NCBI GenBank assembly: GCA_015490805.1
Contig: WFXC01000004.1
Location: 1-64,000 of the forward strand
Direction of reading: 5' to 3'
DNA length: 64,000 bases
From: Candidatus Kapaibacterium sp.
GTDB lineage: Bacteria; Bacteroidota; Ignavibacteria; Kapaibacteriales; WFXC01
This document shows, in pieces, positions 39,001 to 47,266 of this stretch. Positions within the stretch are counted from its first letter, which is position 1, and each line of letters opens with the position of its first letter. A program made the translations under genes and the position numbers. The notes beneath the pieces were generated by a model. The model was not told where the DNA came from. It saw only the letters and a list, made by a program, of their open reading frames with translations, and ran no database searches.

Positions 39001-40799
39001 CGATCAATATCTGCAAGAACTTCTTCAATAGCGGATCCATACAGCTCAAACTTTCGTCGCGCATAGTAATCCTCTGATGCTTGAAACCGATTTTTTAGAT
39101 CCGCCCACCGCACGGGAACTTCTTTGTGCAGCTCCCACACACTGAGCAAAAAACTTTCCAGCAGACCCTCCACTGGCTGAATCTCAAGCCGTCCATCATC
39201 TTTCAGCCAATCCAGCAATGGAGAACGGTTACTATCATCTTCCCATCGTTGATACTCCGCTTTCGGCAACAGCAGGATCATCTTCTTTCCATCCGGCAAC
39301 GTAGCATCCAAAAACCAGGATTCGGTACTGTACTGGGCCATATCCTGATAGCGGACAAAGAACAGAAAATCTGTTCCACCGATCTTTCCGGCTATCAAAG
39401 GGCTCCCCGGCTTGCCATCTGCTTCCCATTGCTCTAACACCTGTCTCGGCACAGTAAACAGCACGGGGTTTGCTATAGGGAACGGAAATATTTGTCCCAC
39501 CTGCCCGATTTCAATCGGTAGCTTTTTGGATAAATCACCCTCAAGAATTCCGCTTTTGCCGTCTAATTTTTTAGCAACTCGACTTTCGTTTTGTTTATCG
39601 ATTGCCTCTGCTAATAGGGGGATCTGGTCGAAATGGTCACGAATAGCTGGATCTTCATTGGCTTCAAAGATCATCAGGTCCATCGCCAATTTGAAGAAAT
39701 CCTTCAGTTCCGAGTCAGGAATGTAGGCAATCTGTTCCTCATCTGAAATCAGCAGTGCCAGCTTTCGAAGATAGTATGCGAATGCCGTTGCAATCTGCTT
39801 TTCTTGAATGTCAAACAATAGTTGCAAAGGCTGAATAAGCTCGGCTTCTTGCAGTTCTTCGACGCGAATTTCTATCCCCCATAGCTGTCTCTCAACATTT
39901 TGCGGTCGAAGATCTACAACAATGGGTCGATGTTCTCCTTTCACCCTTTTCAGTGCTACTGCGGGAACTTTATCAGCCGCTTTTCCGATGGGATCCAGAT
40001 TTTGAAGAATCCGCTCCAACTCATACGGAGAGCGCAGCTCCTGATCCGTTACTTTCCGCAAGGTTTCAACGTTTTTAATGATGTTCCTCGGCACTCCCCG
40101 GGATAACCACCAGGCGGCATTCGCTTTGCCCGCAGGCAGTCCATAATGGTCCCGAATGTACAATGGATCAACCGTGGGAATCAGAAAAATGCCCAATCGC
40201 TGGCGATCGGCGGTCCCCAGATCGTGAACACCCGCAGGGGTCAATGCTACAACTTTCAGATACTTTGAATCCTGCAACCATCCCCGCAACGGATCAGCCC
40301 CAACATGCTCGACCAACTTCTGGTATACATCTTCCAACTCATCCACAAGCAGCACTAACCGGTCTGGATCCATCGTAGCATTCTCATAGAACTGTTGCAT
40401 ATCGGTTAAAACATCCTGCGAAAATCCCTTCCAGAGCTCCACCTCTTCCCATCGCCTGTCCGCAATCGCCTCTACAGCGCGCTGTACCTTTGCATCAACC
40501 CACTCCTTTAGATCTGCGTAATTCATCGGCACCTTCTCTGCCGATGCGTCATCAGCTAAAAACAGCTTCGCCGCCATACCCAGTACCGGAAACAGCCCCA
40601 TTTCTTTTGCCCGGCGAAAAAGGAAAAATAACAACGCGCTTTTGCCCTGCCCGTAAACCCCCTTGATCAGGTAAGCGTGGCGTTCCAGTCCCCCATCGCG
40701 ATACTGTTGCAGAATCTGCTCGGACTCCTCTTTCAACTCTGCATGCTTGGAGGACAAAACGTGCCACTCGCTACTTAGACGTGCTGTAAGAGCTTCCAT
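36036..40799 (-). CDS. Giant P-loop ATPase with extended coiled coils, function unknown
   Basis: 1587 residues. An N-terminal ATPase domain shows Walker A GVYGQGKS at residues 47-54 and Walker B LVLLVDELED at 148-157, followed by a sensor-like VVALTPAGVHDL and a helical lid to about 300. This is AAA+/STAND-like. From about 700 on it is mostly charged helical and coiled-coil sequence rich in Glu, Gln and Arg. Residues 1274-1399 and 1400-1527 are a tandem duplication. No nuclease, protease or membrane segment is evident. The DNA looks more A/T-rich than its neighbours, which hints at acquisition. It superficially resembles large ATPases of defence systems, but I cannot place it in one. Upstream lies a perfect 20-bp palindrome. 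Confidence 0.85.
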   Translation of the reverse strand: MEALTARLSSEWHVLSSKHAELKEESEQILQQYRDGGLERHAYLIKGVYGQGKSALLFFLFRRAKEMGLFPVLGMAAKLFLADDASAEKVPMNYADLKEWVDAKVQRAVEAIADRRWEEVELWKGFSQDVLTDMQQFYENATMDPDRLVLLVDELEDVYQKLVEHVGADPLRGWLQDSKYLKVVALTPAGVHDLGTADRQRLGIFLIPTVDPLYIRDHYGLPAGKANAAWWLSRGVPRNIIKNVETLRKVTDQELRSPYELERILQNLDPIGKAADKVPAVALKRVKGEHRPIVVDLRPQNVERQLWGIEIRVEELQEAELIQPLQLLFDIQEKQIATAFAYYLRKLALLISDEEQIAYIPDSELKDFFKLAMDLMIFEANEDPAIRDHFDQIPLLAEAIDKQNESRVAKKLDGKSGILEGDLSKKLPIEIGQVGQIFPFPIANPVLFTVPRQVLEQWEADGKPGSPLIAGKIGGTDFLFFVRYQDMAQYSTESWFLDATLPDGKKMILLLPKAEYQRWEDDSNRSPLLDWLKDDGRLEIQPVEGLLESFLLSVWELHKEVPVRWADLKNRFQASEDYYARRKFELYGSAIEEVLADIDRTLQPTSFIAGKKEPEGIQRVWGDGYLKDAEIAVTILLLGLLSEKGRLSSRDEQQLLKLSTIVRNIQSEETLREILQERSGLATLIQQLPSPRKSPLSGGISRKQYLREIAEFFADSEYAALRQLARFVELEDFYRLAPSENYRRLLEAVWRLERQSFTQKRQRFEELRQRFQSIYEGMQKLQQHRQHLADQLGVPIAGFVPLLSHDTTGADTVQKWMPWMQQLSEIEFEEAALRHLMVLLLGASGFAEKFAGEVEDLQQRLARFDTWFGQLQQQEQEIETQFRTNPLLKELLEEHRNWGEELQTLLAIESRIGSDNEEGIISADDLESWLRQVAEELQELGEAVSQIVQQGERIESLLRENGLLTESPTEVEKGDAGRYQKQRKGMVDTTMSLLEALEQRAQELEALHEQLQEELQRGADMSLPKFDQVLTYGDLQRYKDRLRRAIDNPKYEEFRQRREHLGLGESFIAFLNREFEQGADLQNIDQILKTAENIHQSTEHWPALNTLVLKKTFKQGSAASVYQQMKRIREEVVPAIEGLSSDQVEHLLKEWNVGNQQRIVEAAECLQTINQWFGVQVVATVESIDVLKKATELLGELEAEEAQEEVVNRFQQKFPEGVRSKENAVEEIKELLEKLHRELQAKKKAMLRKIQQYLEVLERPELSGELTYKEAEQELQKLEREFDQKFPTVGKMLREWMGQEDVDFSFASEVERIWRQYQLVTGAISKEEAKKIVELVKWLEKRRVPLGDPPERKGRGVVEWLEEKQQEFESLKSRLGWYARFFGVRIAGVEELPYSQIKQNLRELEARFNHEFASVGKLLREWAKREKVDYEWACEVERVWQKYRLNAAAISKEKADQIVQRVAQFEMWQVPLDSLPKDGAESILRWLEKREEHFKRLREKVAGYYRLFNEGKEIPKDYPTLQKEKDRCEKQLRIQVGEAYFHILEFLQRSDATRDMLKNVSREEMVGFLELVRPHLREVLSGDSKYS
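36219..36980 (-). repeat. Tandem duplicated ~127-residue unit inside the giant ATPase
   Basis: Residues 1274-1399 and 1400-1527 align along their length. Paired segments are KFPTVGKMLREWMGQEDVDF with EFASVGKLLREWAKREKVDY, SEVERIWRQYQLVTGAISKE with CEVERVWQKYRLNAAAISKE, and VEWLEEKQQEFESLKSRLGW with LRWLEKREEHFKRLREKVAG. It is an old duplication, diverged at many sites. Confidence 0.8.
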
Positions 40800-40888
40800 C
40801 GCTGTCGTTCGACTTTAATTGAACTTACCAGTCACTACTTTTGAGCAATTTTACGACTTGCCCTTGCCATAGCACATTCAGCAAACTC

Positions 40889-40908
40889 TTTTGAGAAGGT
40901 TCTCAAAA
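40889..40908. promoter_or_regulatory. Perfect 20-bp inverted repeat, candidate operator
   Basis: TTTTGAGAAGGTTCTCAAAA has 9-bp arms around GG, in the 258-bp divergent gap between the giant ATPase (-) and sucD (+). Related half-sites TTTTGAGCAA (40839-40848) and TTTGAGAA (40931-40938) flank it. Three spaced copies of one half-site suggest cooperative binding by a dimeric regulator. Confidence 0.6.
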
Positions 40909-41010
40909 TCCGTAGCGAGAATAAATTTTCTTTGAGAATCCACCGGGAGCACAATAGATTCGCATTCCTTGCCGAATTGGAAACCCGCTCCCCATCTGTG
41001 GAACTTTTCG

Positions 41011-41018
41011 TACTTTTG
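41011..41018 (+). promoter_or_regulatory. TAnnTTTG promoter-like element (TACTTTTG) before sucD
   Basis: TACTTTTG lies 39 bases before the sucD ATG. No convincing -33 element. Confidence 0.35.
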
Positions 41019-41057
41019 TAGTTTCGTGTTTTGAGTACAACAAAGCTCTGGAGATGG

Positions 41058-42026
41058 ATGAGCATCTTAGTCAATGCGGGTACGCGGGTGCTGGTGCAGG
41101 GGATTACCGGGAAGGAAGGGACATTTCACTCTGCCCAGATGCTGGAGTATGGCACCAACATTGTCGCCGGAGTTACGCCGGGCAAGGGGGGCACCGAATA
41201 TCAGGGGGATGAGGCGAATCCATTTCCGAAATCAGTGCCAATTTTCAATACGGTTCAAGAAGCAGTCGATGCTACCCATCCGGACGCTTCCATCATTTTC
41301 GTTCCCCCTGCTTTTGCCGCTGATGCTTTGCACGAAGCAATTGAAGCGGAAATTCCCCTGATCATCTGCATCACCGAAGGCATCCCCGTCCGGGATATGA
41401 CGAAAGTCTACGACGCTTTGAAGCATTCCAGATCGCGGCTTATCGGTCCCAACTGCCCGGGAGTGATCACACCGGGTGAAACGAAATTAGGTATTATGCC
41501 AGGCTTCATCCACCAGCCCGGTCCTGTTGGTGTCGTCTCCCGCAGCGGAACGCTGACTTACGAAGCAGTGTTCCAGCTAAGTTCGATGGGTATCGGACAA
41601 TCCACGTGCGTCGGCATCGGCGGCGACCCAATTGTCGGCTCGCAGTTTGTGGACATCATCAAATTGTTCAACAAAGATCCCCAGACAGAGGTCATTTTGA
41701 TGATCGGTGAAATTGGCGGCACTGCTGAAGAAGAAGCGGCTGCCTACATTAAGCGGTATGTGAAAAAGCCGGTCGTAGGGTTCATCGCCGGTCGCACTGC
41801 ACCGCCGGGGCGGCGGATGGGACACGCAGGCGCCATCATCGCTGGCGGCGAAGGGACCGCTGAATCCAAAATTGCCGCAATGGAAGCCGCCGGCATTACC
41901 GTTGTTCCCTCACCTGCTGAAATTGGCGAAACGGTCAAAGCAGTGCTGGATCAACAGAAAACATCAGCGAAGAAATCGGCAAAATCGAAAAAGAAATCGG
42001 CAAAAACCAGTAGCAAAAGGAAGTAG
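41058..42026 (+). CDS. sucD: Succinate--CoA ligase (ADP/GDP-forming) subunit alpha with lysine-rich tail
   Basis: TCA-cycle enzyme subunit making succinyl phosphate and coupling succinyl-CoA cleavage to NTP synthesis. The ATG at 41058 follows GGAG. CoA-binding Rossmann domain: [15 protein letters not shown] near residues 11-25, then [21 protein letters not shown] and [10 protein letters not shown]. The phosphorylated His lies in [18 protein letters not shown] near 255. The core ends about residue 297 (ETVKAVL). About 25 further residues are almost all Lys, Ser and Ala ([12 protein letters not shown]...), which is not usual for SucD. sucC is not adjacent. ndk follows by 22 bp, which pairs two nucleotide-phosphate enzymes. 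Confidence 0.95.
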   Translation: MSILVNAGTRVLVQGITGKEGTFHSAQMLEYGTNIVAGVTPGKGGTEYQGDEANPFPKSVPIFNTVQEAVDATHPDASIIFVPPAFAADALHEAIEAEIPLIICITEGIPVRDMTKVYDALKHSRSRLIGPNCPGVITPGETKLGIMPGFIHQPGPVGVVSRSGTLTYEAVFQLSSMGIGQSTCVGIGGDPIVGSQFVDIIKLFNKDPQTEVILMIGEIGGTAEEEAAAYIKRYVKKPVVGFIAGRTAPPGRRMGHAGAIIAGGEGTAESKIAAMEAAGITVVPSPAEIGETVKAVLDQQKTSAKKSAKSKKKSAKTSSKRK

Positions 42027-42048
42027 GACAACACAGAGCAAAGTGACG

Positions 42049-42477
42049 ATGCAACGAACCCTTGCTATTATCAAACCCGATGCTCTCAAGAAGGGATATG
42101 CAGGCAAAATTATCGATCACATTTTGAATGCAGGTTTTACGATCAAGGCTCTCAAATTGACGCGCATTTCTCCAGCGCAGGCTGGCGCATTCTACGCAGT
42201 CCACCGGGGACGTCCTTTCTATGATGACCTGGTCCAGTTTATGAGCAGTGGACCCATTATACCGATGGTGCTGGAAAAAGAAAATGCGGTTGCGGACTTC
42301 CGCTCCCTGATCGGGGCAACTGATCCGGCAGAAGCGGCGGAAGGAACGATTCGGAAACTGTACGGCACGGACAAAGGACAGAATGCGGTGCACGGATCGG
42401 ATTCCCCGGAGAACGCGGAAATCGAAATTCATTTCTTCTTCAGCGAAGCGGAAATTCTTCAAAACAGTGAGGCATAG
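42049..42477 (+). CDS. ndk: Nucleoside diphosphate kinase
   Basis: Transfers gamma-phosphate between NTPs and NDPs through a phosphohistidine. 142 residues, standard length. [18 protein letters not shown] at the N-terminus, [22 protein letters not shown] in the Kpn-loop region, and the active-site His in [16 protein letters not shown] near residue 118. It is 22 bp after sucD on the same strand, so the SucCD product nucleotide can be equilibrated by the next enzyme. Confidence 0.97.
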   Translation: MQRTLAIIKPDALKKGYAGKIIDHILNAGFTIKALKLTRISPAQAGAFYAVHRGRPFYDDLVQFMSSGPIIPMVLEKENAVADFRSLIGATDPAEAAEGTIRKLYGTDKGQNAVHGSDSPENAEIEIHFFFSEAEILQNSEA

Positions 42478-42570
42478 GATACAACCATCGGTGACAACAA
42501 CCGCCATCGGGCGCAGCTAAATCAGCAGGATTCCATCCTGCCGCCGTTTCAGTGCGTTTTTAGCACGCAG

Positions 42571-43083
42571 GTGTGGCGGAATCCCTACTGGGAGTATCGA
42601 TTCGACTACTATCGCCTGCCTTCCGGTGCCCTCCGGCAATACCACTATGTTCGGACGCCGGGGTCAGTGATGATCATTCCCCTGCTGGATCCTGAAACGT
42701 TTCTGATGGTTCGGCAATATCGGTACCTGCATCGGCAATTTAGTATTGAATTCCCCGGCGGCGGACGCCCCGAACATTTATCCTCTGCGGAAGCTGCTGC
42801 TCTGGAATTGCGCGGCGAAACTGGATATACCGCTCACACGCTCGAACTTCTGGGAAGCTTCAACCCGTGCAATGGAGTCATCGAAGAACTTTGCTCTGTT
42901 TTTGTTGCCAGAGAGTTACAGCCAGACGATTCTATCCAGCCAGATGATACGGAAACCTTTGAAGTGCTCACAGTAAGGCTGAACCAATTTCGTCATTTGG
43001 TTGCAACGGGCGAGATCTGGGACGGGATGACATTAGCAGCATATACACTCTGGACGGTAACGAATCAAACCAGGCAACAGTAA
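42571..43083 (+). CDS. NUDIX hydrolase-like protein with degenerate Nudix box
   Basis: ADP-ribose-pyrophosphatase-like NUDIX fold, 170 residues from the GTG at 42571. The frame is open and homologous-looking (FSTQVWRNPYWEYR) for about 31 codons further upstream, but no ATG, GTG or TTG exists there. An AGGA followed seven bases later by ATC (42487) raises the possibility of a rare start codon. Fold marks: VRQYRYLHRQFSIEFPGGG, the box region AEAAALELRGETGYT, and LLGSFNPCNGVIEE. The box reads LELRGET where RELxEET is expected: the Arg and one metal-binding Glu are replaced, so activity may be reduced or altered. It sits between ndk and a secreted-protein gene. Confidence 0.75.
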   Translation: MWRNPYWEYRFDYYRLPSGALRQYHYVRTPGSVMIIPLLDPETFLMVRQYRYLHRQFSIEFPGGGRPEHLSSAEAAALELRGETGYTAHTLELLGSFNPCNGVIEELCSVFVARELQPDDSIQPDDTETFEVLTVRLNQFRHLVATGEIWDGMTLAAYTLWTVTNQTRQQ

Positions 43084-43098
43084 CGAGCAAAGGTGAAA

Positions 43099-44106
43099 AT
43101 GAGACGCTCCATCGCATTGATCATCGTGGGACTCTACAGTTTGCTGTATCTGCTGCCCTCTGCGATGGCACAGGGACAACAAACGCCACGACCACCAGCA
43201 GCCAAAGGTGAACGCAGCGAGCAGTTACTGCGACTTCGGGCTCGATTCCCCATAAACGTCCGGAAACACTACAAATTCACACACACCACGACTGTGAACC
43301 GGATTTATAACGACAGTTCCACAGTAGAGTTCAAAACCAAAACGGAATTTTTCTTCAGCCTGCGCGCCATTGAAGACCGTGGCGATGGATTTGTCACAGT
43401 TGCCATCAATATCGACTCACTGCGCTACACATACCACGATCCGGAAATTGCTATCCAGTACAACTCGGAAGTTGACTTCCCTCCACCCATTAGCGATTGG
43501 CAATTTCTGTGGACAACGATCCCTTATGGACGGGAATGGTTCTTCACCTACTCCCCCTACAATGACATTGGTCTGATCGAGTCTCCGTCTCGCGAACTGC
43601 TTTACCAGCAGATTTTTGATTCAACCTCCACCCTGGACACGGTCAAAAAATTTCTCTGGACCTCCGCTATTTGCGACGAACGTCTGCTGTTCCTCACCGA
43701 CATTACTCGCCAGATTCTGCCGCACAATCCCCTGGTTGCGTGGAATGCCGAATGGTTCCGTCCCGTGCTGTTTGAAGCTGACAAAATTTTCTTCAAGAGC
43801 CCGGCTGCTATCCAGGTCACACGATCGGACACAACTGGCGAATACTGGGTCACCGCAACTGCCGACTCCTTAGCACCCCGCTTTAGCGTTGTGCTCACCC
43901 CTGGCTACGAAGATGTGTTTACGGCAATTCAGAAAGTGTCCGGCTATCAAACCCATTCGGTGTACATTAACCAGTATGGCACGATTCGACGGGCATTGGG
44001 TGAACTGAAAGCACGGGTTCGGCTTCGCACTCCGCGTGGCAAAACCTTTACACACGTTATTCATTCAACGTATCAATTGCAACTACAAGGACAGTTCAAA
44101 TGGTAG
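43099..44106 (+). CDS. Secreted protein of unknown function
   Basis: 335 residues from the ATG at 43099 (AAGGTG upstream; an in-frame GTG two codons earlier is possible). The signal peptide MRRSIALIIVGLYSLLYLLPSAMAQ is cut after AMA. The mature protein is beta-rich with no Cys pairs, for example HYKFTHTTTVNRIYNDSSTVEFKTK in its first part. The opening (tested response of a 'TTTVNRIYNDSSTV' strand set) resembles the lipoprotein encoded next, so the two may be distant paralogues that act together in the periplasm or outer membrane. Its last 7 bp overlap that gene. No family recognised. Confidence 0.8.
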   Translation: MRRSIALIIVGLYSLLYLLPSAMAQGQQTPRPPAAKGERSEQLLRLRARFPINVRKHYKFTHTTTVNRIYNDSSTVEFKTKTEFFFSLRAIEDRGDGFVTVAINIDSLRYTYHDPEIAIQYNSEVDFPPPISDWQFLWTTIPYGREWFFTYSPYNDIGLIESPSRELLYQQIFDSTSTLDTVKKFLWTSAICDERLLFLTDITRQILPHNPLVAWNAEWFRPVLFEADKIFFKSPAAIQVTRSDTTGEYWVTATADSLAPRFSVVLTPGYEDVFTAIQKVSGYQTHSVYINQYGTIRRALGELKARVRLRTPRGKTFTHVIHSTYQLQLQGQFKW

Positions 44107-45191
44107 CATTTCGTTTGGGTATTCTCTGGTCTTTTCTCCTGCTCCTGGCGTGTTCCTCGAATACTCCATCGCAGGAGCGCCACTCTCCGATGACAACGCA
44201 AACCGCCCAGGAAGACACCATCACCACTCAGGATATCAGCTCCGTTTCCGCTGATACAACTGCGACGGCTGGCTGGCAACTCGGTTATCAACTGGATACC
44301 ACTGTTCACCAATCCTACCGAATTGCAACCAGAAGCGAACTAAAATCCGGAGGCAACCACATCAATGAATACAAAACAATGTTTTTTACCCTTCGGGGAC
44401 TTCCGCCTGACGATACCCTCTGGCGCTTACAGGTTGTTCTGGACTCCTTCCACGTCAAAGTTCAGATCCAGCCGGCAGACTCAACCCTGCCACCTCAGCT
44501 CATTGATTTCCGTTCCTCTGAGCCACAGGCAGCACCACCTTCGCCAAAAGCTCAGGCTTTTTTCACCGCGCTCCACCTTCCCGTCACGATCGCTGTGACT
44601 CCCCGTGGGCAGATTGTGGACATCCAGAACATCCGTCCGATTATCGATTCCCTGCTTCAGTTGCAGCAATCCCAATTTGATGCTCTGCTGCAATCAGGGC
44701 AGGCAAATGCTGCGCAGATAGACTCGATGAAATCATTCCTTCGACGGGAATTGACCCAGCAAATTAGCTCTGAGGTGTATATCCTGCTGCTGCAAAACCT
44801 GTTTACCTATTACCCGGATCGGCAATTTTCAGCGAAACAATGGCAACGGACGTATACCACGGTACTGTTTGATCCCGTTACTGCTAAAAATACGGCGACG
44901 TTTCAAATTGCTTCAGTCGATACAGCGGCGCACGTAGCACGAATAAAAATGGCGGCACGGGCAGTTGTATCACCGCTGGAAGTCAAAGACTCCACCGGAA
45001 CTATTCGCATCGATCCCAATTATCGATATGAAGGGAGTGGATCAGCGGTGGTCGATCTCCAGACGGGTTTGCCCAGGCACAAATCCTATGATATGGACAT
45101 TATGCTTCCCATTACGATTACTGCTCAGGATTCTTCGCAAAAAATCCTTCAGTCTTATACAGTAGCGGTACAGGTATCGGCTTTGAAGTAA
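44100..45191 (+). CDS. Predicted lipoprotein (DUF6263-like layout)
   Basis: 363 residues with a lipoprotein signal: WSFLLLLAC-SS, lipobox LLAC at about residues 15-18, so it is probably anchored in the inner or outer membrane. The mature part begins with a Ser/Thr-rich linker. A beta-rich domain follows (GYQLDTTVHQSYRIATRS, VLDSFHVKVQIQP), then VTIAVTPRGQIVDIQN, a helical insert, and a final beta region ending in AVQVSALK. The general shape matches DUF6263-type lipoproteins of FCB bacteria, but that is a weak reading. It overlaps the preceding secreted-protein gene by 7 bp and the following gene by 1 bp (TAATG). Confidence 0.82.
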   Translation: MVAFRLGILWSFLLLLACSSNTPSQERHSPMTTQTAQEDTITTQDISSVSADTTATAGWQLGYQLDTTVHQSYRIATRSELKSGGNHINEYKTMFFTLRGLPPDDTLWRLQVVLDSFHVKVQIQPADSTLPPQLIDFRSSEPQAAPPSPKAQAFFTALHLPVTIAVTPRGQIVDIQNIRPIIDSLLQLQQSQFDALLQSGQANAAQIDSMKSFLRRELTQQISSEVYILLLQNLFTYYPDRQFSAKQWQRTYTTVLFDPVTAKNTATFQIASVDTAAHVARIKMAARAVVSPLEVKDSTGTIRIDPNYRYEGSGSAVVDLQTGLPRHKSYDMDIMLPITITAQDSSQKILQSYTVAVQVSALK

Positions 45192-47266
45192 TGCTCGATG
45201 GTCGGAGCAACATACTGCGTTTTCTGCATCCGTTCACGGATCTTCCCCTGTTTATCACGGCACTGGGAGGTATCGTGATCTTCGCATCCTTCGACCATTT
45301 TGCTCTCAAGCTCATCGGCATTTGTGTCACAATCCTGAGCGTTATTGCTCTGTTCCTTCTCATCGCCCAGCGCATTAAAGATGACGTGCCACTGCAGAGC
45401 GAGACTCTGACTGGTGGTGTGAATGATATCCCGGTCAAGGTCACCACCACTGCTGACGGCGTTACTCGATTCACGTTTGATACTGATCCGGGCAATACGC
45501 TGGAAACAGATACCGACACTCCTCCCATCGCCAGTGCTGATGAACCATCTGATCAATCCACCCCATCGTTGTCCCGCTCAGTCGACCCTGAACGCCAGGT
45601 CCCCGACGAAAACGACATAGCTTTTGAGGATGGAGATGAGGGATTCCGGATCGTTGGCACCATTCCGTCATCAGCTTCTGGCACTTCTTCTGTGCCCTCT
45701 GCTGCTTCACCAGAGCCGCAAACAGCAACGGCAATGGACGAATCCGAACCTGCCGTCGCGCCAGCACCGCCAGAAAACTCTGTCGGCCACATTCGCCAGC
45801 CCGTGGACATCAGACTTGAGGACATTCTTCCCAACTTCGATGACATCCACGCAGAACCGCGTAAAGAGTTCACCCTGCTCCTGAAGCAAATTCTAAAAGC
45901 CATCCACAACCTCATCGATGCCCGTATGGTCTTTTACTGCTGGGTCAGCGATGAGCGGCAACAACTTCGTATTGAAGCCTTTCACAGTGAAACGACTCTT
46001 CCTATCCGCGAGGGAAAAATTCCGATTGGGAATGACCTGCTTTCTCAAATTATTCAGGATGGCAAACCCCAAATCATTACGGACATCAACGAAAGTGTGG
46101 AAGCAGACCTTATCTCTTACTATACCACTCCCACCGGCACACGATCGCTGATCGCATTTCCCATCGAGTACCGTCGTTCCCTGATCGGACTTTTGGTTGC
46201 TGACTCAACTAAGCAAAAGGCATTCGATGTGCATACTGTGCAACTCCTGACGCAATTTGCCTGCCTGATTACCACCCTGGTACACGGGTACATTTCCAAA
46301 TACGACTACTACCAAGCTGCCCAATTTCTGTTGCATTTCCAGAGTTTCATCACACAGGAACCGGAGCTTCCAGATCCTGCCGCCATTACACAAACCTTAG
46401 AAATGCTCCGCAACACCACTCATCCCTATCTCCAGTACGGCATTGCAACCTGGACTGCCCAGGGATGGTCACCCATTCCCTCCGCTACAACACTGAGTCT
46501 GGATCAACTGGAACATCTGCTTGAATCTGTCGATCCGCTTTTCTCGCTTGAAACCCCAGCACCGCCACCATTTGTGCTGTCTGAATCGAGCGACGGTGAG
46601 GAATCGTGGCACTTTATCGCTGGTCTCTTCTTCCCCGGTTCCGATCACCAATACCACCTGTTATTGCTTGCTTCCGAGGTTCCGCTGGTGCAACAAGAAC
46701 AAAACTTTCTCCAGTTGTTCCTTCATAGCTTCTGGCATCGGGTTCGCGGTGCGGTGATACCCGCTTCTCTGCCGCCAATGATCCCCGATACGGCTGCTGA
46801 CCGGTTATGGGCGGAACCGATGTTCCGAAAATTGCTCCAGCAAGAGCTGCTCCGAACAAAAACGTTGAAGCATCGCTCCTCCTTAGTTTTATTGCGCATC
46901 GACCACTGGGACACGCTTCGACAACGCCTGGGGTCTTCTGCCGTCCTGCAAATCTTAGAAACCGTTTTCCAGATCGTTCTCCATCACGTTCCCCCTTATG
47001 CCCCAATGGGATGGCTGCCGCAGGCAACCATTGCGATCTTTTTACCCCAGATGCCGGCAGGCAAAGCACGTTCCTTAGCAGAATTGATTCGCGAACAAAT
47101 TGCAAAAACTCCATTGCAGTATCACAATACCCAGTTCACCGTAACCGTTAGTGCAGGGATCATTGAAACCCGGTCGCACCGCTCTGTTGACACTGTACTC
47201 AACAAAGCAAATGCTATCTTAGAACGTGCGGCGCAAAAATCAAACACGGTCAAAATTTATGCCTGA
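45191..47266 (+). CDS. Membrane protein with GAF domain and degenerate GGDEF-like domain
   Basis: 691 residues. Two N-terminal membrane helices (about 18-34 and 40-60) precede a Pro/Ser/Asp-rich linker to about 205. A GAF-like domain at about 215-365 shows VFYCWVSDERQQLRIEAF, LSQIIQDGKPQIITDI and SLIAFPIEYRRSLIGLLVAD. The C-terminal 130 residues have the fold pattern of a diguanylate cyclase (HRSSLVLLRIDHWDTLRQRLG, ... TVTVSAGIIE), but the GG[DE]EF loop reads MGWLPQATIAIFLP, so no cyclase activity is expected; it may bind nucleotide or only signal. ATG overlaps the lipoprotein stop (TAATG), and its last 8 bp overlap rnr. Confidence 0.78.
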   Translation: MLDGRSNILRFLHPFTDLPLFITALGGIVIFASFDHFALKLIGICVTILSVIALFLLIAQRIKDDVPLQSETLTGGVNDIPVKVTTTADGVTRFTFDTDPGNTLETDTDTPPIASADEPSDQSTPSLSRSVDPERQVPDENDIAFEDGDEGFRIVGTIPSSASGTSSVPSAASPEPQTATAMDESEPAVAPAPPENSVGHIRQPVDIRLEDILPNFDDIHAEPRKEFTLLLKQILKAIHNLIDARMVFYCWVSDERQQLRIEAFHSETTLPIREGKIPIGNDLLSQIIQDGKPQIITDINESVEADLISYYTTPTGTRSLIAFPIEYRRSLIGLLVADSTKQKAFDVHTVQLLTQFACLITTLVHGYISKYDYYQAAQFLLHFQSFITQEPELPDPAAITQTLEMLRNTTHPYLQYGIATWTAQGWSPIPSATTLSLDQLEHLLESVDPLFSLETPAPPPFVLSESSDGEESWHFIAGLFFPGSDHQYHLLLLASEVPLVQQEQNFLQLFLHSFWHRVRGAVIPASLPPMIPDTAADRLWAEPMFRKLLQQELLRTKTLKHRSSLVLLRIDHWDTLRQRLGSSAVLQILETVFQIVLHHVPPYAPMGWLPQATIAIFLPQMPAGKARSLAELIREQIAKTPLQYHNTQFTVTVSAGIIETRSHRSVDTVLNKANAILERAAQKSNTVKIYA

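Noticed and set aside
35196-40799. A standard CBASS, BREX or AVAST system
   Set aside because: No effector, no ubiquitin-like or HORMA partners, no PglX/PglZ or Brx genes, and the NTase-like active site is damaged. Only a possible new pair is claimed.
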